Assembly: GCA_028280415.1 (NCBI GenBank)
Contig: JANQLV010000029.1
Span: forward strand, 124,001 to 188,000
Length of the DNA: 64,000 nt
Origin: Saprospiraceae bacterium
Lineage (GTDB): Bacteria > Bacteroidota > Bacteroidia > Chitinophagales > Saprospiraceae
Direction: 5' to 3'
Position numbers and translations under genes: made by a program. Of this stretch, positions 16,075 to 26,379 are shown piece by piece. Each line of letters begins with the position of its first letter. The first letter of the stretch is position 1. The notes beneath the pieces were generated by a model. That model was not told where the DNA came from, did not search any database, and was given only the letters and a program-made list of their open reading frames with translations.

Positions 16075-17542
16075 AAACTTTTGGTAAACGTATATTAAAC
16101 TGCGTTCCTCGATTTTTTTGACTATCCACGTTAATATCTCCCCGGTGTTTGTTGATAACTCCGGCGACATAACTTAAACCCAGGCCATGCCCCTTTATAT
16201 CATGCTGATCCCCGGTAGGGACTCTAAAAAATTTTTCGAAGATTTTATTTTTATAAGCTTCCGGTATTCCGATTCCTTTATCTTTTACGAAAAGACGGAT
16301 GCTGTTCTGTTCTTCTTTTAGTAACAAATCGATTTCCGGGCTTTTCGGACTATATTTCAGAGCATTGTCAATGAGGTTATAAACGACACTTGTCAGGTGG
16401 ATGCGATCACCTTCTAATAAAAAGGAAGAACCTTCTATCTTCAAATTTACTTTAGCGGCAAATTTTTCAAATTGTAATTTCATGGATCCAAGCACTTCAT
16501 TTACCAATACATGAAAATCAAAAGCTTCAATTTTAAGCTCGGGTTCTTTTTTCTCAAAAAGAGACATTTTTAAAACCTTATCCACCAGAATAGTCAAACG
16601 GTCAAGCTCATGTTTGGAAATGTTTAGGTATTCTTTGGTACGTGCGGGATTATCCATTGCATTGAAACTGCTGAGGGCCTCAATCGCTACGCCTACGGTA
16701 GTAATTGGCGTTTTTAGTTCATGCGTAACATTGCTGATAAAATCATTTTTGAGCGCAGTCAACCTCTTCTGCTTTTGTAAACTTTGCCAGATCATAAAAA
16801 AACTCAACAGGATTACGCTAAATAATAAGGCAGAAAACAAAATTTGCGGCAATATCTTTTTCAATAAAAACATTCTGTAATTCGGAAAAAATAAAGCATA
16901 ATTCCCGCCTCTGAGAATATCCTGCTGCGTATTAGAGTAAAGCCCGGGTTCTTTTGCTTCCTGATCCAAAACTGCCAAACGATAATTTTCCGGCAGGTTT
17001 TCCCCTGGCATTAATGAAGCCAATTCTTCTTCCAATAATTGCTTGGTCAAATTGATAGAATCACAATCTTCAAGGAAAGGATGAGAAAAAGAGTCGCTGG
17101 AATCAGAAGTCGCAATGAAAAAACTTAATGATCCAAAGGCCTTATCCTCCCGATAGCTTTTAACACTTGTACGGATATCTATTTTGAGAATCGAATCCTT
17201 ATTGATATTTGAGGTGTATTTTTGCAGATTTGTACGAATTGGCTGAACAGAGTTTTTTATCTGGGTCACATGATCCGTTTGAATACCAAAGGCCACCTGC
17301 ATATCCGTAAAATTGGTGGTATCATCACAAAGTAACTGATCAATATCCAATATAGCAATACGCAAAATGGAATCTTCAATTTCTCGTACTGCATCCATAA
17401 ATACACGGTCGGCCTGCTCTCGGAGCTGCTCTTTCTCTTGTTCATAAGTGCTATTCAACCAGACTCCCTGGAATAATAAAAGCAAGACGAGGCTGCCGAA
17501 TATTAAAAAAGAAGGAATGCTATGTCTGTCTAATAACTTCAT
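16067..17542 (-). CDS. Membrane sensor histidine kinase
   Basis: 491 residues. First transmembrane helix about residues 11-29, a periplasmic sensor region of about 200 residues (30-230) of no recognised family, second transmembrane helix about 231-252, then HisKA with the phospho-accepting H274 in FISNVTHELKTPI, and HATPase_c with the N-box NLIDNALKYSP, G1 DKGIGIP, and G2 GHGLGLSYV. No HAMP domain is obvious. It overlaps the response regulator by 8 bp, and is transcribed divergently from the GLPGLI gene, with 124 bp between them. The periplasmic part probably senses an envelope signal. Confidence 0.92.
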   Translation of the reverse strand: MKLLDRHSIPSFLIFGSLVLLLLFQGVWLNSTYEQEKEQLREQADRVFMDAVREIEDSILRIAILDIDQLLCDDTTNFTDMQVAFGIQTDHVTQIKNSVQPIRTNLQKYTSNINKDSILKIDIRTSVKSYREDKAFGSLSFFIATSDSSDSFSHPFLEDCDSINLTKQLLEEELASLMPGENLPENYRLAVLDQEAKEPGLYSNTQQDILRGGNYALFFPNYRMFLLKKILPQILFSALLFSVILLSFFMIWQSLQKQKRLTALKNDFISNVTHELKTPITTVGVAIEALSSFNAMDNPARTKEYLNISKHELDRLTILVDKVLKMSLFEKKEPELKIEAFDFHVLVNEVLGSMKLQFEKFAAKVNLKIEGSSFLLEGDRIHLTSVVYNLIDNALKYSPKSPEIDLLLKEEQNSIRLFVKDKGIGIPEAYKNKIFEKFFRVPTGDQHDIKGHGLGLSYVAGVINKHRGDINVDSQKNRGTQFNIRLPKVYE

Positions 17543-17666
17543 GATACAATAAAATTACGTGGATTCTTTCTTAGATAGTAGCCCTATTAACTTTAATTAA
17601 CATTAAATACAGATTGATTAACCTGTTCTCATCTTCATCCCGGTTAAATTTGATTAAAAAATTAAA

Positions 17667-18422
17667 ATGATGAAACAGGTAATTTTAACATTAGCAATTA
17701 TTTATCCTTTTTTGGTAATGGGCCAAAATAGTGGAGAAATCACTTACAAAGAGACCATTAAGGTCGAAATAGAACTCCCCGAAGGAATGGAACAATTTGC
17801 AAATATGGTTCCTTCTGAGCAATCCTTTCAGAAAGTGCTTTTATTTGATGCTACACAAAATCTTTACAAAGATGCAGAGAAAAAGAATGGGGAAGAAAAT
17901 GAAACTTCAAGCGAAGAAGATGGAGTTCAAATGAAAATAGCTTTTTCAAGCCCGGATAATCAACTGTATTGCAATACTGAAAATGGTCGAACCTTGGAGA
18001 GGCGTTCTTTCATGGAGAAAAAGTTTTTGATTGAGGGGAAAGCTAAACGCTATAAATGGGAAATGACCGGTGAGCAAAAAAACATTCTGGACTATACCTG
18101 CCAAAAGGCGATTTACAAGGATACTTCGCAAACTGTTGTCGCCTGGTATACCAGCCAGATTCCAGTCTCTGCGGGGCCCTCTGCTTATGCAGGTTTACCA
18201 GGGATGATTCTGGAACTGGATATCAATGAAGGAAGCCAGCTTATAACAGCTACTAAGGTAGCACTTAAAGTACTGGACAAAGAAAGTATTACCAAACCGA
18301 AAAAAGGGAAAAAAGTAAGTGAAGAGGAATTCAATGCAATAGTGGATCAAAAAACCAAAGAAATGCAGGAAGAGTATGGGGGAAGCGGGAATGTGATTAT
18401 CAAGACCACTATATCCAATTAA
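17667..18422 (+). CDS. GLPGLI family exported protein
   Basis: 251 residues. Signal peptide (MMKQVILTLAIIYPFLVMGQ, cleavage after MGQ). The family-defining segment appears near residues 176-182 as AGLPGMIL, preceded by the usual W-Y/T block (VVAWYTSQIPVSAGPSAYAGLPG) and the KWEMTGEQKNILDYTCQKA block. Function of the family is unknown; members are restricted to Bacteroidota and often sit next to CarboxypepD_reg/TonB-type outer-membrane proteins, as here (49-bp gap to the next gene). A TAAATTTG sequence at 17645-17652 could be a -7, but it would give an almost leaderless mRNA. ATG codons at 17667 and 17670 are both possible. Confidence 0.88.
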   Translation: MMKQVILTLAIIYPFLVMGQNSGEITYKETIKVEIELPEGMEQFANMVPSEQSFQKVLLFDATQNLYKDAEKKNGEENETSSEEDGVQMKIAFSSPDNQLYCNTENGRTLERRSFMEKKFLIEGKAKRYKWEMTGEQKNILDYTCQKAIYKDTSQTVVAWYTSQIPVSAGPSAYAGLPGMILELDINEGSQLITATKVALKVLDKESITKPKKGKKVSEEEFNAIVDQKTKEMQEEYGGSGNVIIKTTISN

Positions 18423-18471
18423 TCTCTCTTTATCTGTAGCGTCCTTTAAATACCAATTTTAAAATAGAGCG

Positions 18472-21264
18472 ATGAAAAATATATACGGTTTGATTCTCTT
18501 TTTTTTGCTTTGCACATCTGTAGAGTTGAATGCACAGAATGCAAAGTTAGAAGGTTTGCTACTCGATAGCCTTGGTACGCCCCTGCCAAGTGCTACGGTA
18601 GTATTATTACATCCCAGGGATTCCGTTATGGAATACTTTGCGATAACGGATGCCAAGGGGCTGTTTAAAATAAAAGCCATTGCAGATGGAGACTATATAT
18701 TTCAGGCATCCTATGTTGGATATCAATCTTTTTATAAAAATATTTCTGTAAAAGGGCTGGATCAGCATTTGGGAGCTGTTGTACTACAGAATGAACAAAT
18801 CTATCTGGATGCTGCGACAGTGACTGCTGAAAGGGTTCCAATTTTAATCAAGAAGGATACGGTAGAGTATAATGCTTCATCCTTTCGAACACAGCCCAAT
18901 GATGTTGTTGAGGATTTATTAAAACAACTTCCGGGAGTGGAGGTCGATAAGGATGGAACTATTCGGGCACAGGGACAGGAAGTCGATCAGATTACTGTAG
19001 ACGGGAAAACCTTTTTTGGAGATGACCCTGCAATTGCCAGCCAGAACTTACCGGCCGATGCCGTAGATAAAGTACAGGTATTTGATCGAAAATCAGAAGT
19101 GGCGCAGTTTACCGGCATTGACGATGGGCAGCAAAACAAATCGATTAATCTTAAGCTCAAAGAAGATAAAAAGAAAGGGGTATTTGGCAATGTAACGGCA
19201 GGTTACGGCAGTGATGAAAGGTACCTTGGGAAAGCAACCGTAAACCGATTCAATAAAAAAAGCCAACTATCCTTTTTGGGACGGGCAAATAATATTAACC
19301 GGCAGGGCTTTTCCTTTAATGATTACATTAACTTCTCCGGTGGATTACAAAACCTAATGGGAGATGGCGGGGGACTGGAGCTTCGTATTGATGGAGATGA
19401 AGGGCTTATTCCTTTTGACTTTGGTCAGGCCAATTATGGATTTACCAATACCTTTTCCGGTGGAGTGAATTTTAATTATGATTTTTCCAAAAAAACGGAA
19501 TTCAGAAGTAGTTACTTTGGAAGTCATGTGAAGAAAATAGAAGATAAATCGACTTTCAGACAAAACTTTTTGGAGGGACTTGTCTTTCCTTCGGAAGAAA
19601 TTTCCGAACAAGAAGCTACTAACCTGAACCATCGGATTAATACGAGTATTGAACACAAAATTGATTCTTCGCAGATTGTCCGGTTTAATGCAAATCTGAA
19701 TTTGAATCAGAGCGAATTTGATCGCTTACTTCGGACGAATACTTTTAATATACAGGAACAATTGGAAAACTCAGGTTACAATGATGAGCTGGCTGATGGA
19801 AACGATCTTGGTTTTGCTTCTTCCCTGAGACATATGTGGCGTTTAAAAAAGACGGGGAGATCCCTGGTAACAAGTGTGGGTTTTGGAGGCGATTTCGATC
19901 AAAATGATCAGGGGATTTCCGCAATTAATCAATTCAATCTTACTGATCCCGATTTAACCTTATCGGATTCACTGGATCAAATTCAGAATCGGGAAAATGA
20001 ACAATTGGAATATAACCTGCGACTGACTTATACGGAACCAATCCGGCGAGGAGTTTATGCCCAGTTTAATTATAATCGTCGCAGTTATACTGATGAGAGC
20101 ATCCGGGAGATTTATGATCAGGTATCCGGGCAGAAAATATTCAATGAATTATTGAGTAATCATTTTATCCGGGACTATCGTTATGATCGTTTGGGTTTGA
20201 CTATTCGGAATAATAAGAAAAAAGCAAACCTTTCACTTGGATTAAATTGGCAACTTACCGAATTGAATGGAGAATTGGTGAGTGAGAAAAACCGGTTTAA
20301 CCGAATTTTTAAAGCCTGGTTACCCTTTATGAATTGGCAGTACAATATCTCTAATTCGAAAAATCTTCGACTGGATTATGCAACTACTTTAGAAGTACCT
20401 GATGTACGGCAATTACAACCCTTTGTGGATAATACAAATCCATTGAGCGTCTACGTTGGGAATCCAGACCTTGAACCCGAGTACAGGCATAGCATGAACT
20501 TGCGTTTTATGTGGTATGATCAGTTTTCTTTTACCAATATTTTTGCAAATATTGGCGGAGTTTACACAAAAGACAAGATCACAAACTCCAGAACAATTGA
20601 TGCACAGTTGCGACAAACGACAACTCCACTCAATGTAAAAAATGATTTATTGCTCAATGCGAATATTTCTTTTGGGACACCTCTAAGATTTATGAAAGCG
20701 CAAATAAATTTAGACTTCGGAGGACAATATAACCGGGGAATCCTTTTTGTCAATACCATTCAAAATAACACCGATCGCTGGAATACTTCTCTGGATTTTA
20801 ATATCGGAAACCGGAAAAAGAAAGTCCTTGATGCATTGGCAGGATTTAACTGGACTTTTAATAAAACGAAATACGATGTCAATCAGGATTTTGACCAGAC
20901 TTTTCATTCCTTGAATTATTATACGGATATCCGATTTAATTTGAAAAAAGGCTGGAATATTGGAAGTACTTTTGATTATACGCTTTATCGTGGCGCTTCG
21001 CTAGGCAATCAACGTGCTGTTCCCATGTGGGAGGCAAGTATTTCCAAATCTTTTCTGAAAAACGACCGGGGAACATTAGAATTAAAAGCTGCCGATTTAC
21101 TCAATCAGGGGATTGGCATCAATCGAAACAGCTCCTTTAATTATATCGAAGATGTCAGAATCAATTCTCTCGGCAGGTATATCATGCTCTCTTTTACCTA
21201 TGCTTTGAGTGCTTTTGGGGACCAGGGTATGGGCGGTATTCAGATCAAAAGCAGCAGGAGATAA
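18472..21264 (+). CDS. Outer-membrane beta-barrel receptor with CarboxypepD_reg and plug-like domain
   Basis: 930 residues. Signal peptide (about 1-21), CarboxypepD_regulatory-like domain about 22-105 (AKLEGLLLDSLGTPLPSATVVLL, GLFKIKAIADGDYIFQASYVGY), a plug-like region about 125-215 (DVVEDLLKQLPGVEVDKDG, ITVDGKTFFGDDP, VDKVQVFDRKSE), and a long C-terminal barrel with alternating aromatic strands. The family is the TonB-receptor-like outer-membrane beta-barrel group paired with GLPGLI proteins; a canonical TonB box is not evident. Likely imports or senses an unidentified ligand. Probably cotranscribed with the GLPGLI gene and controlled by the adjacent two-component system. Confidence 0.88.
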   Translation: MKNIYGLILFFLLCTSVELNAQNAKLEGLLLDSLGTPLPSATVVLLHPRDSVMEYFAITDAKGLFKIKAIADGDYIFQASYVGYQSFYKNISVKGLDQHLGAVVLQNEQIYLDAATVTAERVPILIKKDTVEYNASSFRTQPNDVVEDLLKQLPGVEVDKDGTIRAQGQEVDQITVDGKTFFGDDPAIASQNLPADAVDKVQVFDRKSEVAQFTGIDDGQQNKSINLKLKEDKKKGVFGNVTAGYGSDERYLGKATVNRFNKKSQLSFLGRANNINRQGFSFNDYINFSGGLQNLMGDGGGLELRIDGDEGLIPFDFGQANYGFTNTFSGGVNFNYDFSKKTEFRSSYFGSHVKKIEDKSTFRQNFLEGLVFPSEEISEQEATNLNHRINTSIEHKIDSSQIVRFNANLNLNQSEFDRLLRTNTFNIQEQLENSGYNDELADGNDLGFASSLRHMWRLKKTGRSLVTSVGFGGDFDQNDQGISAINQFNLTDPDLTLSDSLDQIQNRENEQLEYNLRLTYTEPIRRGVYAQFNYNRRSYTDESIREIYDQVSGQKIFNELLSNHFIRDYRYDRLGLTIRNNKKKANLSLGLNWQLTELNGELVSEKNRFNRIFKAWLPFMNWQYNISNSKNLRLDYATTLEVPDVRQLQPFVDNTNPLSVYVGNPDLEPEYRHSMNLRFMWYDQFSFTNIFANIGGVYTKDKITNSRTIDAQLRQTTTPLNVKNDLLLNANISFGTPLRFMKAQINLDFGGQYNRGILFVNTIQNNTDRWNTSLDFNIGNRKKKVLDALAGFNWTFNKTKYDVNQDFDQTFHSLNYYTDIRFNLKKGWNIGSTFDYTLYRGASLGNQRAVPMWEASISKSFLKNDRGTLELKAADLLNQGIGINRNSSFNYIEDVRINSLGRYIMLSFTYALSAFGDQGMGGIQIKSSRR

Positions 21265-21277
21265 GCCAGTCCGAAGT

Positions 21278-21859
21278 TTATAACTCGATGCGATAAGTAT
21301 CCTCGAAACTGAATGAGCCACTGTTTTCCGGTATTCTGCCTTCGGGATAATTTCGATACAATCCCGCTTCATAGGTTTTTATTCTAAAGTTGATACTTTG
21401 TTGATTATTGAATGCTGCTCGCGGTATCTGTAAATTCCAGATTACATGTTCCAGACTATTGCGCTCGGAGCTGGCAAACTCAGCCTCAAAACTTGCTTCG
21501 TTTGTCAAAGCTCCACAAGATGAAATAGTGGTGGAATCTATTAGATAGAAATCGCAAATTTCATAACTGCTCGTTTGAGAGCTATAACCAAAATCGAGAT
21601 TATTATCAATTTCGGCATTGGCATTGATATCAAAAATAACAGTACAAAAATCTACCGAAGGGAAGGTACCAAATATTTGATTGGAGGTATCCGTCAGTGC
21701 TTCGATACGAAAATTAATCACATCTTCAGAAGAGGATACAGAAATAAAAACAGTTTCATTATCAACCAGTGTGGCAAGCGGTCGTAGTTCATTATCATCA
21801 TTATTGTCACAAGCCCAGAAGAGAAATAATAAAGAGAAGAAAAGGAAATAGTTTTTCAT
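21278..21859 (-). CDS. Putative lipoprotein of unknown function
   Basis: 193 residues. Lipobox LLFLFWAC-D near residue 17 followed by DNNDDNE, the acidic tail after Cys typical of Bacteroidota surface lipoproteins (lipoprotein export signal). The remainder is Ser/Thr/Asn-rich and predicted beta (VDNETVFISVSSSEDVINFRIE, VIFDINANAEIDNNLDFGY), suggesting a beta-sandwich; no family recognised. Ends 13 bp from the receptor gene stop, tail-to-tail, with no room for a terminator. Confidence 0.75.
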   Translation of the reverse strand: MKNYFLFFSLLFLFWACDNNDDNELRPLATLVDNETVFISVSSSEDVINFRIEALTDTSNQIFGTFPSVDFCTVIFDINANAEIDNNLDFGYSSQTSSYEICDFYLIDSTTISSCGALTNEASFEAEFASSERNSLEHVIWNLQIPRAAFNNQQSINFRIKTYEAGLYRNYPEGRIPENSGSFSFEDTYRIEL

Positions 21860-21907
21860 AAGGCTTTATTATTTATAACGCTATGATGTTTTTGTAGGTT
21901 TAAAACA

Positions 21908-21992
21908 GAGGTACTCAGAGCTCTTTTGCCCTGGAGTACCTCGCCTTCCTTATATTTTTGTCAATTCACTTTTCGAATATCAAAAAGTGAAT
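21908..21992. terminator. Two hairpins downstream of the second bamA-like gene
   Basis: GAGGTACTC/GAGTACCTC (21908-21916 and 21934-21942) and ATTCACTTTT/AAAAGTGAAT (21964-21973 and 21983-21992), both perfect. The second starts 9 bp past the stop of the minus-strand gene. T-runs are weak, so termination is likely but not certain. Confidence 0.4.
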
Positions 21993-22000
21993 GCCCTATT

Positions 22001-24508
22001 TTAATCTGGTTCAAACCCTAGAATCAAACTGAATCGCCCGTATCTGGAAAGGTAGCTTCCCGTACCAATCGCCTCTTTGTCGAAACCTATACCATAATCA
22101 AAACCAATTAAACCAAACATGGGTAAATGCGCACGAATACCGAGTCCTGCGGAACGTTTTAAATTAAAAGGCTTTACAGATTTCAAATTGCCCCAGGCAT
22201 TACCGGCTTCGGCAAAAGCAGTCAGGTAAATTGTAGAAGCCGGGCTTTGTACAATCGGGTAGCGTAGCTCAAGCGAAAATTTACCAAAGGCAGTTGCTCC
22301 CCCATTTTGATTGACCGGAAAATCTGAAGTAGCATTATAACCACGCATGCTGATCAGGTCAATTCCGGTAAAACCCTGCTGAGCATCAAATCCGTTTCCG
22401 CCAAACCAAAAACGCTCAAAAGGAGAAAGTCCGACTTGTTGATTATAGGCACTGATCATTCCCATCTTTGCAGAAGATTTTAAAACCAGTTTTTTGCCAA
22501 GAGGGGTATACCACTGTCCATCGAATCGCAATTTATAATACTCCAGCCACTTAAATTTTTCCTGCGGGCTTTTGTCATTCCCCTTATCGCTGAATAAAGA
22601 GTAAGGTGGTGTAAACTGCAGGGATAAAGAGACATTCGAACCGCTGCTTGGAAAGATCGGATGATTTATAGTGTTACGGGCAATGGTTTGTTTAATGTAA
22701 AAATTATTAAAAGTACCATCGGATAAAGGCGTTCCATCTTCCAGTTCAAAACCATCTACCAACCAGTCGTTTAAGATAATCCGGTTGTAGTTAATACTGG
22801 TAGAAGAGATGAAATTATCATCCGGCCATTGTAAGCGCGTACTCATATTTGCGGAAGCGCCAAAGATTTTAAAACGTTGATCCGTCCCTTCTGAAGTTTC
22901 GAAAAAGCGATTGGTAAAAAAGCCAGCTACCGTCAGGTTGCTTGGTTTCTTTCCACCGAGCCAGGGTTCGGTAAATGAAACATTATAAGATTGAAATTCT
23001 CTGCCGGTACTTTGAATACGAAAAGACAGATGTTGACCGTCTCCTCTTGGAATTGGATTCCAGGCAGATTTTTTAAAAAAGTTTTTTAAAGAAATATTAT
23101 TAAAACTTAGCCCCAGTGTACCTACCAATCGATTGGAAGCGGGATCCCAACTGGCGGCCAGTTCAAATTGATCATTGGACTTCTCTTCTACTATGTATTC
23201 AATATCTACTGTCCCTGTTTCGGGATGAACGTTCGTTTTGATATCTAGTGTTTCGGGCTTGAAAAATCCAAGATTAACCAAGGCTCTTTGGGAGCGGATA
23301 ATAGCGGCCCGGCTAAAACGATCTCCGGGGCGGGTACGAATTTCTCTAAGAATGATTTCTTCAGTGGTGACATCATTGCCACTAATACTTACCCTGCCAA
23401 TAATAGCTACCGGCCCTTCCTGAATATTAATTTTTAAGTCTACAGAATCTTTGCTGATTCCAAGTTCTTCATAATTTATGTTGAAAAACAAATAACCATT
23501 ATCCATATACAAGCCGCTAATATCTCGGCCTTCAGGACTAAATTGCAAACGCTCGGCAAGTAATTGAGTATTGTAAATATCACCTTTGCTCATGCCAAGT
23601 ATAGCAGAAAGTGTTTCATTGGAATATACCGTGTTGCCATCCCATTTAATATTTCGAATACGATAAACCGGCCCTTCTTTGATTTTTATTTTGATGATCC
23701 AGTCACCTTCTTCGGAATGCCTGATATCCTCTGATATGATTTTAGCATCTTGAAATCCTTTAGTCCTGTAGAATTCAAGAATCCTCTTTTTATCCGCTGC
23801 GAAGCCTGTTTCAGTGAGCAAAGACTTTTTGAATAATTTCCTTTTCTCATTAGTGAAAGTCATTAACTTTTTAAGCTTTCGATCGCTGATATTTTTATTG
23901 CCTTCTATTTCGATCTGCATGACTTTTACTTTGTTACGCTTATCAATATCAAACTGCAGTATTATGGCATTCTCAAATCTGTTATCCTCTCGGGTATTTG
24001 TTTGAATAACGGCATTGGGATATCCCTTTTCTTCATAATAAAGTCGAAGTGCTTCAATTGCATTTTGTTTGTTGTATGTGGTCAGAATCCTGCCTTCCGG
24101 AAGATGAGGCTTAATTAGTTCGCTTAGTTTTTCCACATCCGTTTTCTTTAGCCCTTTCAAGGTAAATGCGCTTAAACGGGGATGCTCCTGTACTTTTATT
24201 TCCAGGAAAACGACATCCGAAATCACTTTCGCTTTTTTGATTTCGATATCCCTGAATAATTTCAGATTCCAGATTTTCTTCATGGCATTATTGATTTCTG
24301 CTCCCGGGATTACAATCTGTTGACCAATCGTCAAACCGCTAATTGCGATTATTGCTGCTTCATCCGAAAACTCATTTCCTACGACACTGATTCTTCCAAT
24401 TTCATATCTGATCGGATCAGCATAGCTTATAAAAGCGGAGTCTGCATTAATTTGAGTTTTAGCTTTCAGGCATAGAAATACCATTAGCAATAACATTGCT
24501 TTTTTCAT
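22001..24508 (-). CDS. BamA/Omp85 family outer-membrane assembly protein, second paralogue
   Basis: 835 residues: signal peptide, about five POTRA units (about 30-430; for example YEIGRISVVGNEFSDEAAI, IQIEGNKNISDRKLKKLM-like, ISGNDVTTEEIILREIRTRPGDRFSRAAI) and a C-terminal 16-strand-type barrel (FTEPWLGGKKPSNLTVAGFF near 535-560, GFTGIDLISMRGY, ending GRFSLILGFEPD). Omp85 proteins fold beta-barrels into the outer membrane. It is closely similar throughout to the gene at 29640 (same motifs in the same order), so it arose by duplication. The conserved FTEPWLGG and MRGY motifs look intact, so it is probably functional. Which copy is the housekeeping one: the 29640 gene, by its place next to uppS. 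Confidence 0.93.
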   Translation of the reverse strand: MKKAMLLLMVFLCLKAKTQINADSAFISYADPIRYEIGRISVVGNEFSDEAAIIAISGLTIGQQIVIPGAEINNAMKKIWNLKLFRDIEIKKAKVISDVVFLEIKVQEHPRLSAFTLKGLKKTDVEKLSELIKPHLPEGRILTTYNKQNAIEALRLYYEEKGYPNAVIQTNTREDNRFENAIILQFDIDKRNKVKVMQIEIEGNKNISDRKLKKLMTFTNEKRKLFKKSLLTETGFAADKKRILEFYRTKGFQDAKIISEDIRHSEEGDWIIKIKIKEGPVYRIRNIKWDGNTVYSNETLSAILGMSKGDIYNTQLLAERLQFSPEGRDISGLYMDNGYLFFNINYEELGISKDSVDLKINIQEGPVAIIGRVSISGNDVTTEEIILREIRTRPGDRFSRAAIIRSQRALVNLGFFKPETLDIKTNVHPETGTVDIEYIVEEKSNDQFELAASWDPASNRLVGTLGLSFNNISLKNFFKKSAWNPIPRGDGQHLSFRIQSTGREFQSYNVSFTEPWLGGKKPSNLTVAGFFTNRFFETSEGTDQRFKIFGASANMSTRLQWPDDNFISSTSINYNRIILNDWLVDGFELEDGTPLSDGTFNNFYIKQTIARNTINHPIFPSSGSNVSLSLQFTPPYSLFSDKGNDKSPQEKFKWLEYYKLRFDGQWYTPLGKKLVLKSSAKMGMISAYNQQVGLSPFERFWFGGNGFDAQQGFTGIDLISMRGYNATSDFPVNQNGGATAFGKFSLELRYPIVQSPASTIYLTAFAEAGNAWGNLKSVKPFNLKRSAGLGIRAHLPMFGLIGFDYGIGFDKEAIGTGSYLSRYGRFSLILGFEPD

Positions 24509-24657
24509 TTTTCGCTAGTGTAAAAGGATTAATCGATGCTCCTGATTTGTCTTTCAATTTTCGAAGTACAAAACCGGAAAACAAATCAGATTATGATTAG
24601 TATATTCCAAAGAGTGGTAAAAAAGGAAGAAGGTTGGTTTGCGTCCGCTGGATTTTA

Positions 24658-26319
24658 TTATTCTAACTGACCTACTTTCACTAAAAGCCTTTTCTCCAAA
24701 GCCTGAGTACGCGTATCAGGATTGAGAAACTTTAAATGAAAACGATTTAAACCAATATGACTGAACTCTACTTTTTGTAATACTTTAATTTTATTTTGCG
24801 ATAAATGTTCTACACCATCCGGACTCATGTAAAGCCATAAAAAAGCTTTTTCCTTAAGTTTAGTCTGTATGTTTGAAATGTCCAAGACCTTTATCCTTTT
24901 TCGCAGATTAAATTCCAGCCTGCGGCTATTTCGGTTATAGAAAAAAAGCTGATCCGGGTCAATGTTATTTGCATGGATATAGCTAGTCATTGGCTGGTCA
25001 CATTGATAGGATAATAATTTTGGAAGCATATGAAAATTGAGCAATACCCCAAAGACCATTAGGGATAAAGCACTGATCCAGATCGGACGGAGGGGATTAC
25101 TTTTTATTTTAAAAAGAAAAATTAGTGGACTCAGAATTAAGATAATCCAGAGAAAGGTGTTAATTAGAGCTGGTGGAAAGAGATATAATGCTGCGAGGGA
25201 GGCGAGGAAAAATAAAAGGCAGAATAAATAAGAAAAACCAAGAATGTACTTTTTGATTTTTTCATTTTTTATTAATTCAAAATAAGAACCTGCAGTGAGA
25301 ATGGATAATAATGGGAAAACTACAAAAATATAATGTGGTAATTTGTAGTGAGAAAGTGATAATGCAATGATAGTCAAGGTCAGCCCTCCAAAAGTCAGCA
25401 CCTCTTTTTGTTTAAAAAAATGCTTAACTGCTCTTAAATATGAAAAAATGAAAATGATGCTCCATGGAATTAAAAATAGCAGTGTCGTATGTACAAAGTA
25501 GAAGTATGAGGTATCATTTTTCCATTTGTTTTCTCCGGTTATTCTACCAAAACTTTGCTCCCAAAAATAGAATCTCAAACCGGATACATTGCTTTTTCCA
25601 TTCACGATCTTTTCTGGTTGTAAATCAAATTGCTGATACAAGCCAATGCACATCGGGACTAGCATTAGTGTTATGACAACTCCGAATAGAATCCAGTCCG
25701 GATGCCAGAGTCGCTTGATCTTTTTTTGTTGAATCAAATATGGTAATAATGCAAAAACAGGAACCATTAGCCCCAGGGGCCCTTTGCTAAGTAAAGCTAT
25801 GCCTGTGAACAAAGCGGCACCGAGCAGATATTTAATTTTTTGATTGTGAAAATAAAAGACCAGTTGATAAATACTAAATACAACGGCACCACATAAAATC
25901 ACATCTGTTTTGACATCGAGATTTAAGTAGATAAAACCCAGAGAGCAAACCAAAATAATACAACTCAGGAAGGCGACTTTTCGATCGTAAAGAAAATTCC
26001 CCAGTTTGAAAGTAGCGTAAATTCCTAATAGACTAAATATAAAAGAAGGGAGCTTATACGTAAAGGCATTTATTCCAAAGAGCTTAAAGGACAATGCACT
26101 TAGCCAGAAAATCATCGGAGGTTTATCCAGATAATCCTCTCCCCTTTCATAAAGGAATAACCAATTTTCCTGAGAGAGCATTTCCATGCTGATTGATGCA
26201 TATTGAGCAGAGTCAACATTTATAACATCCAGCAACAAGCCACCCAAATAGGTGAAAAGGGTGAGTACCAGTAAAGTAATTTTGAGTATCCCGTTTTCTT
26301 TGTTTAATGCTCCGATCAA
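24658..26319 (-). CDS. ArnT/PMT-like glycosyltransferase family 39 membrane protein
   Basis: 553 residues with about 11-12 transmembrane helices. The N-terminal third shows the GT-C fold features: first luminal loop with D-S-A-Q-Y (DVINVDSAQYASISMEM, acidic residue near 33) and ERGEDYLDKPPMIFWLSAL (K-P-P motif), as in ArnT and related lipid-sugar glycosyltransferases. These enzymes transfer a sugar from a polyprenyl-phosphate donor to lipid A, protein or another acceptor on the periplasmic side. The acceptor is unknown. Lies between a T9SS gene and the second bamA in a same-strand run. Confidence 0.88.
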   Translation of the reverse strand: MIGALNKENGILKITLLVLTLFTYLGGLLLDVINVDSAQYASISMEMLSQENWLFLYERGEDYLDKPPMIFWLSALSFKLFGINAFTYKLPSFIFSLLGIYATFKLGNFLYDRKVAFLSCIILVCSLGFIYLNLDVKTDVILCGAVVFSIYQLVFYFHNQKIKYLLGAALFTGIALLSKGPLGLMVPVFALLPYLIQQKKIKRLWHPDWILFGVVITLMLVPMCIGLYQQFDLQPEKIVNGKSNVSGLRFYFWEQSFGRITGENKWKNDTSYFYFVHTTLLFLIPWSIIFIFSYLRAVKHFFKQKEVLTFGGLTLTIIALSLSHYKLPHYIFVVFPLLSILTAGSYFELIKNEKIKKYILGFSYLFCLLFFLASLAALYLFPPALINTFLWIILILSPLIFLFKIKSNPLRPIWISALSLMVFGVLLNFHMLPKLLSYQCDQPMTSYIHANNIDPDQLFFYNRNSRRLEFNLRKRIKVLDISNIQTKLKEKAFLWLYMSPDGVEHLSQNKIKVLQKVEFSHIGLNRFHLKFLNPDTRTQALEKRLLVKVGQLE

Positions 26320-26379
26320 TTTTTAATACGAAAATAAAAAAAAGCAACCTATTCCCTTAGTTTGCTTAACCGGTATCTT

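Noticed and set aside
22001-24508. Second bamA as a pseudogene
   Set aside because: Full length, no frameshift, and the POTRA units and barrel motifs (FTEPWLGG, MRGY) are intact.
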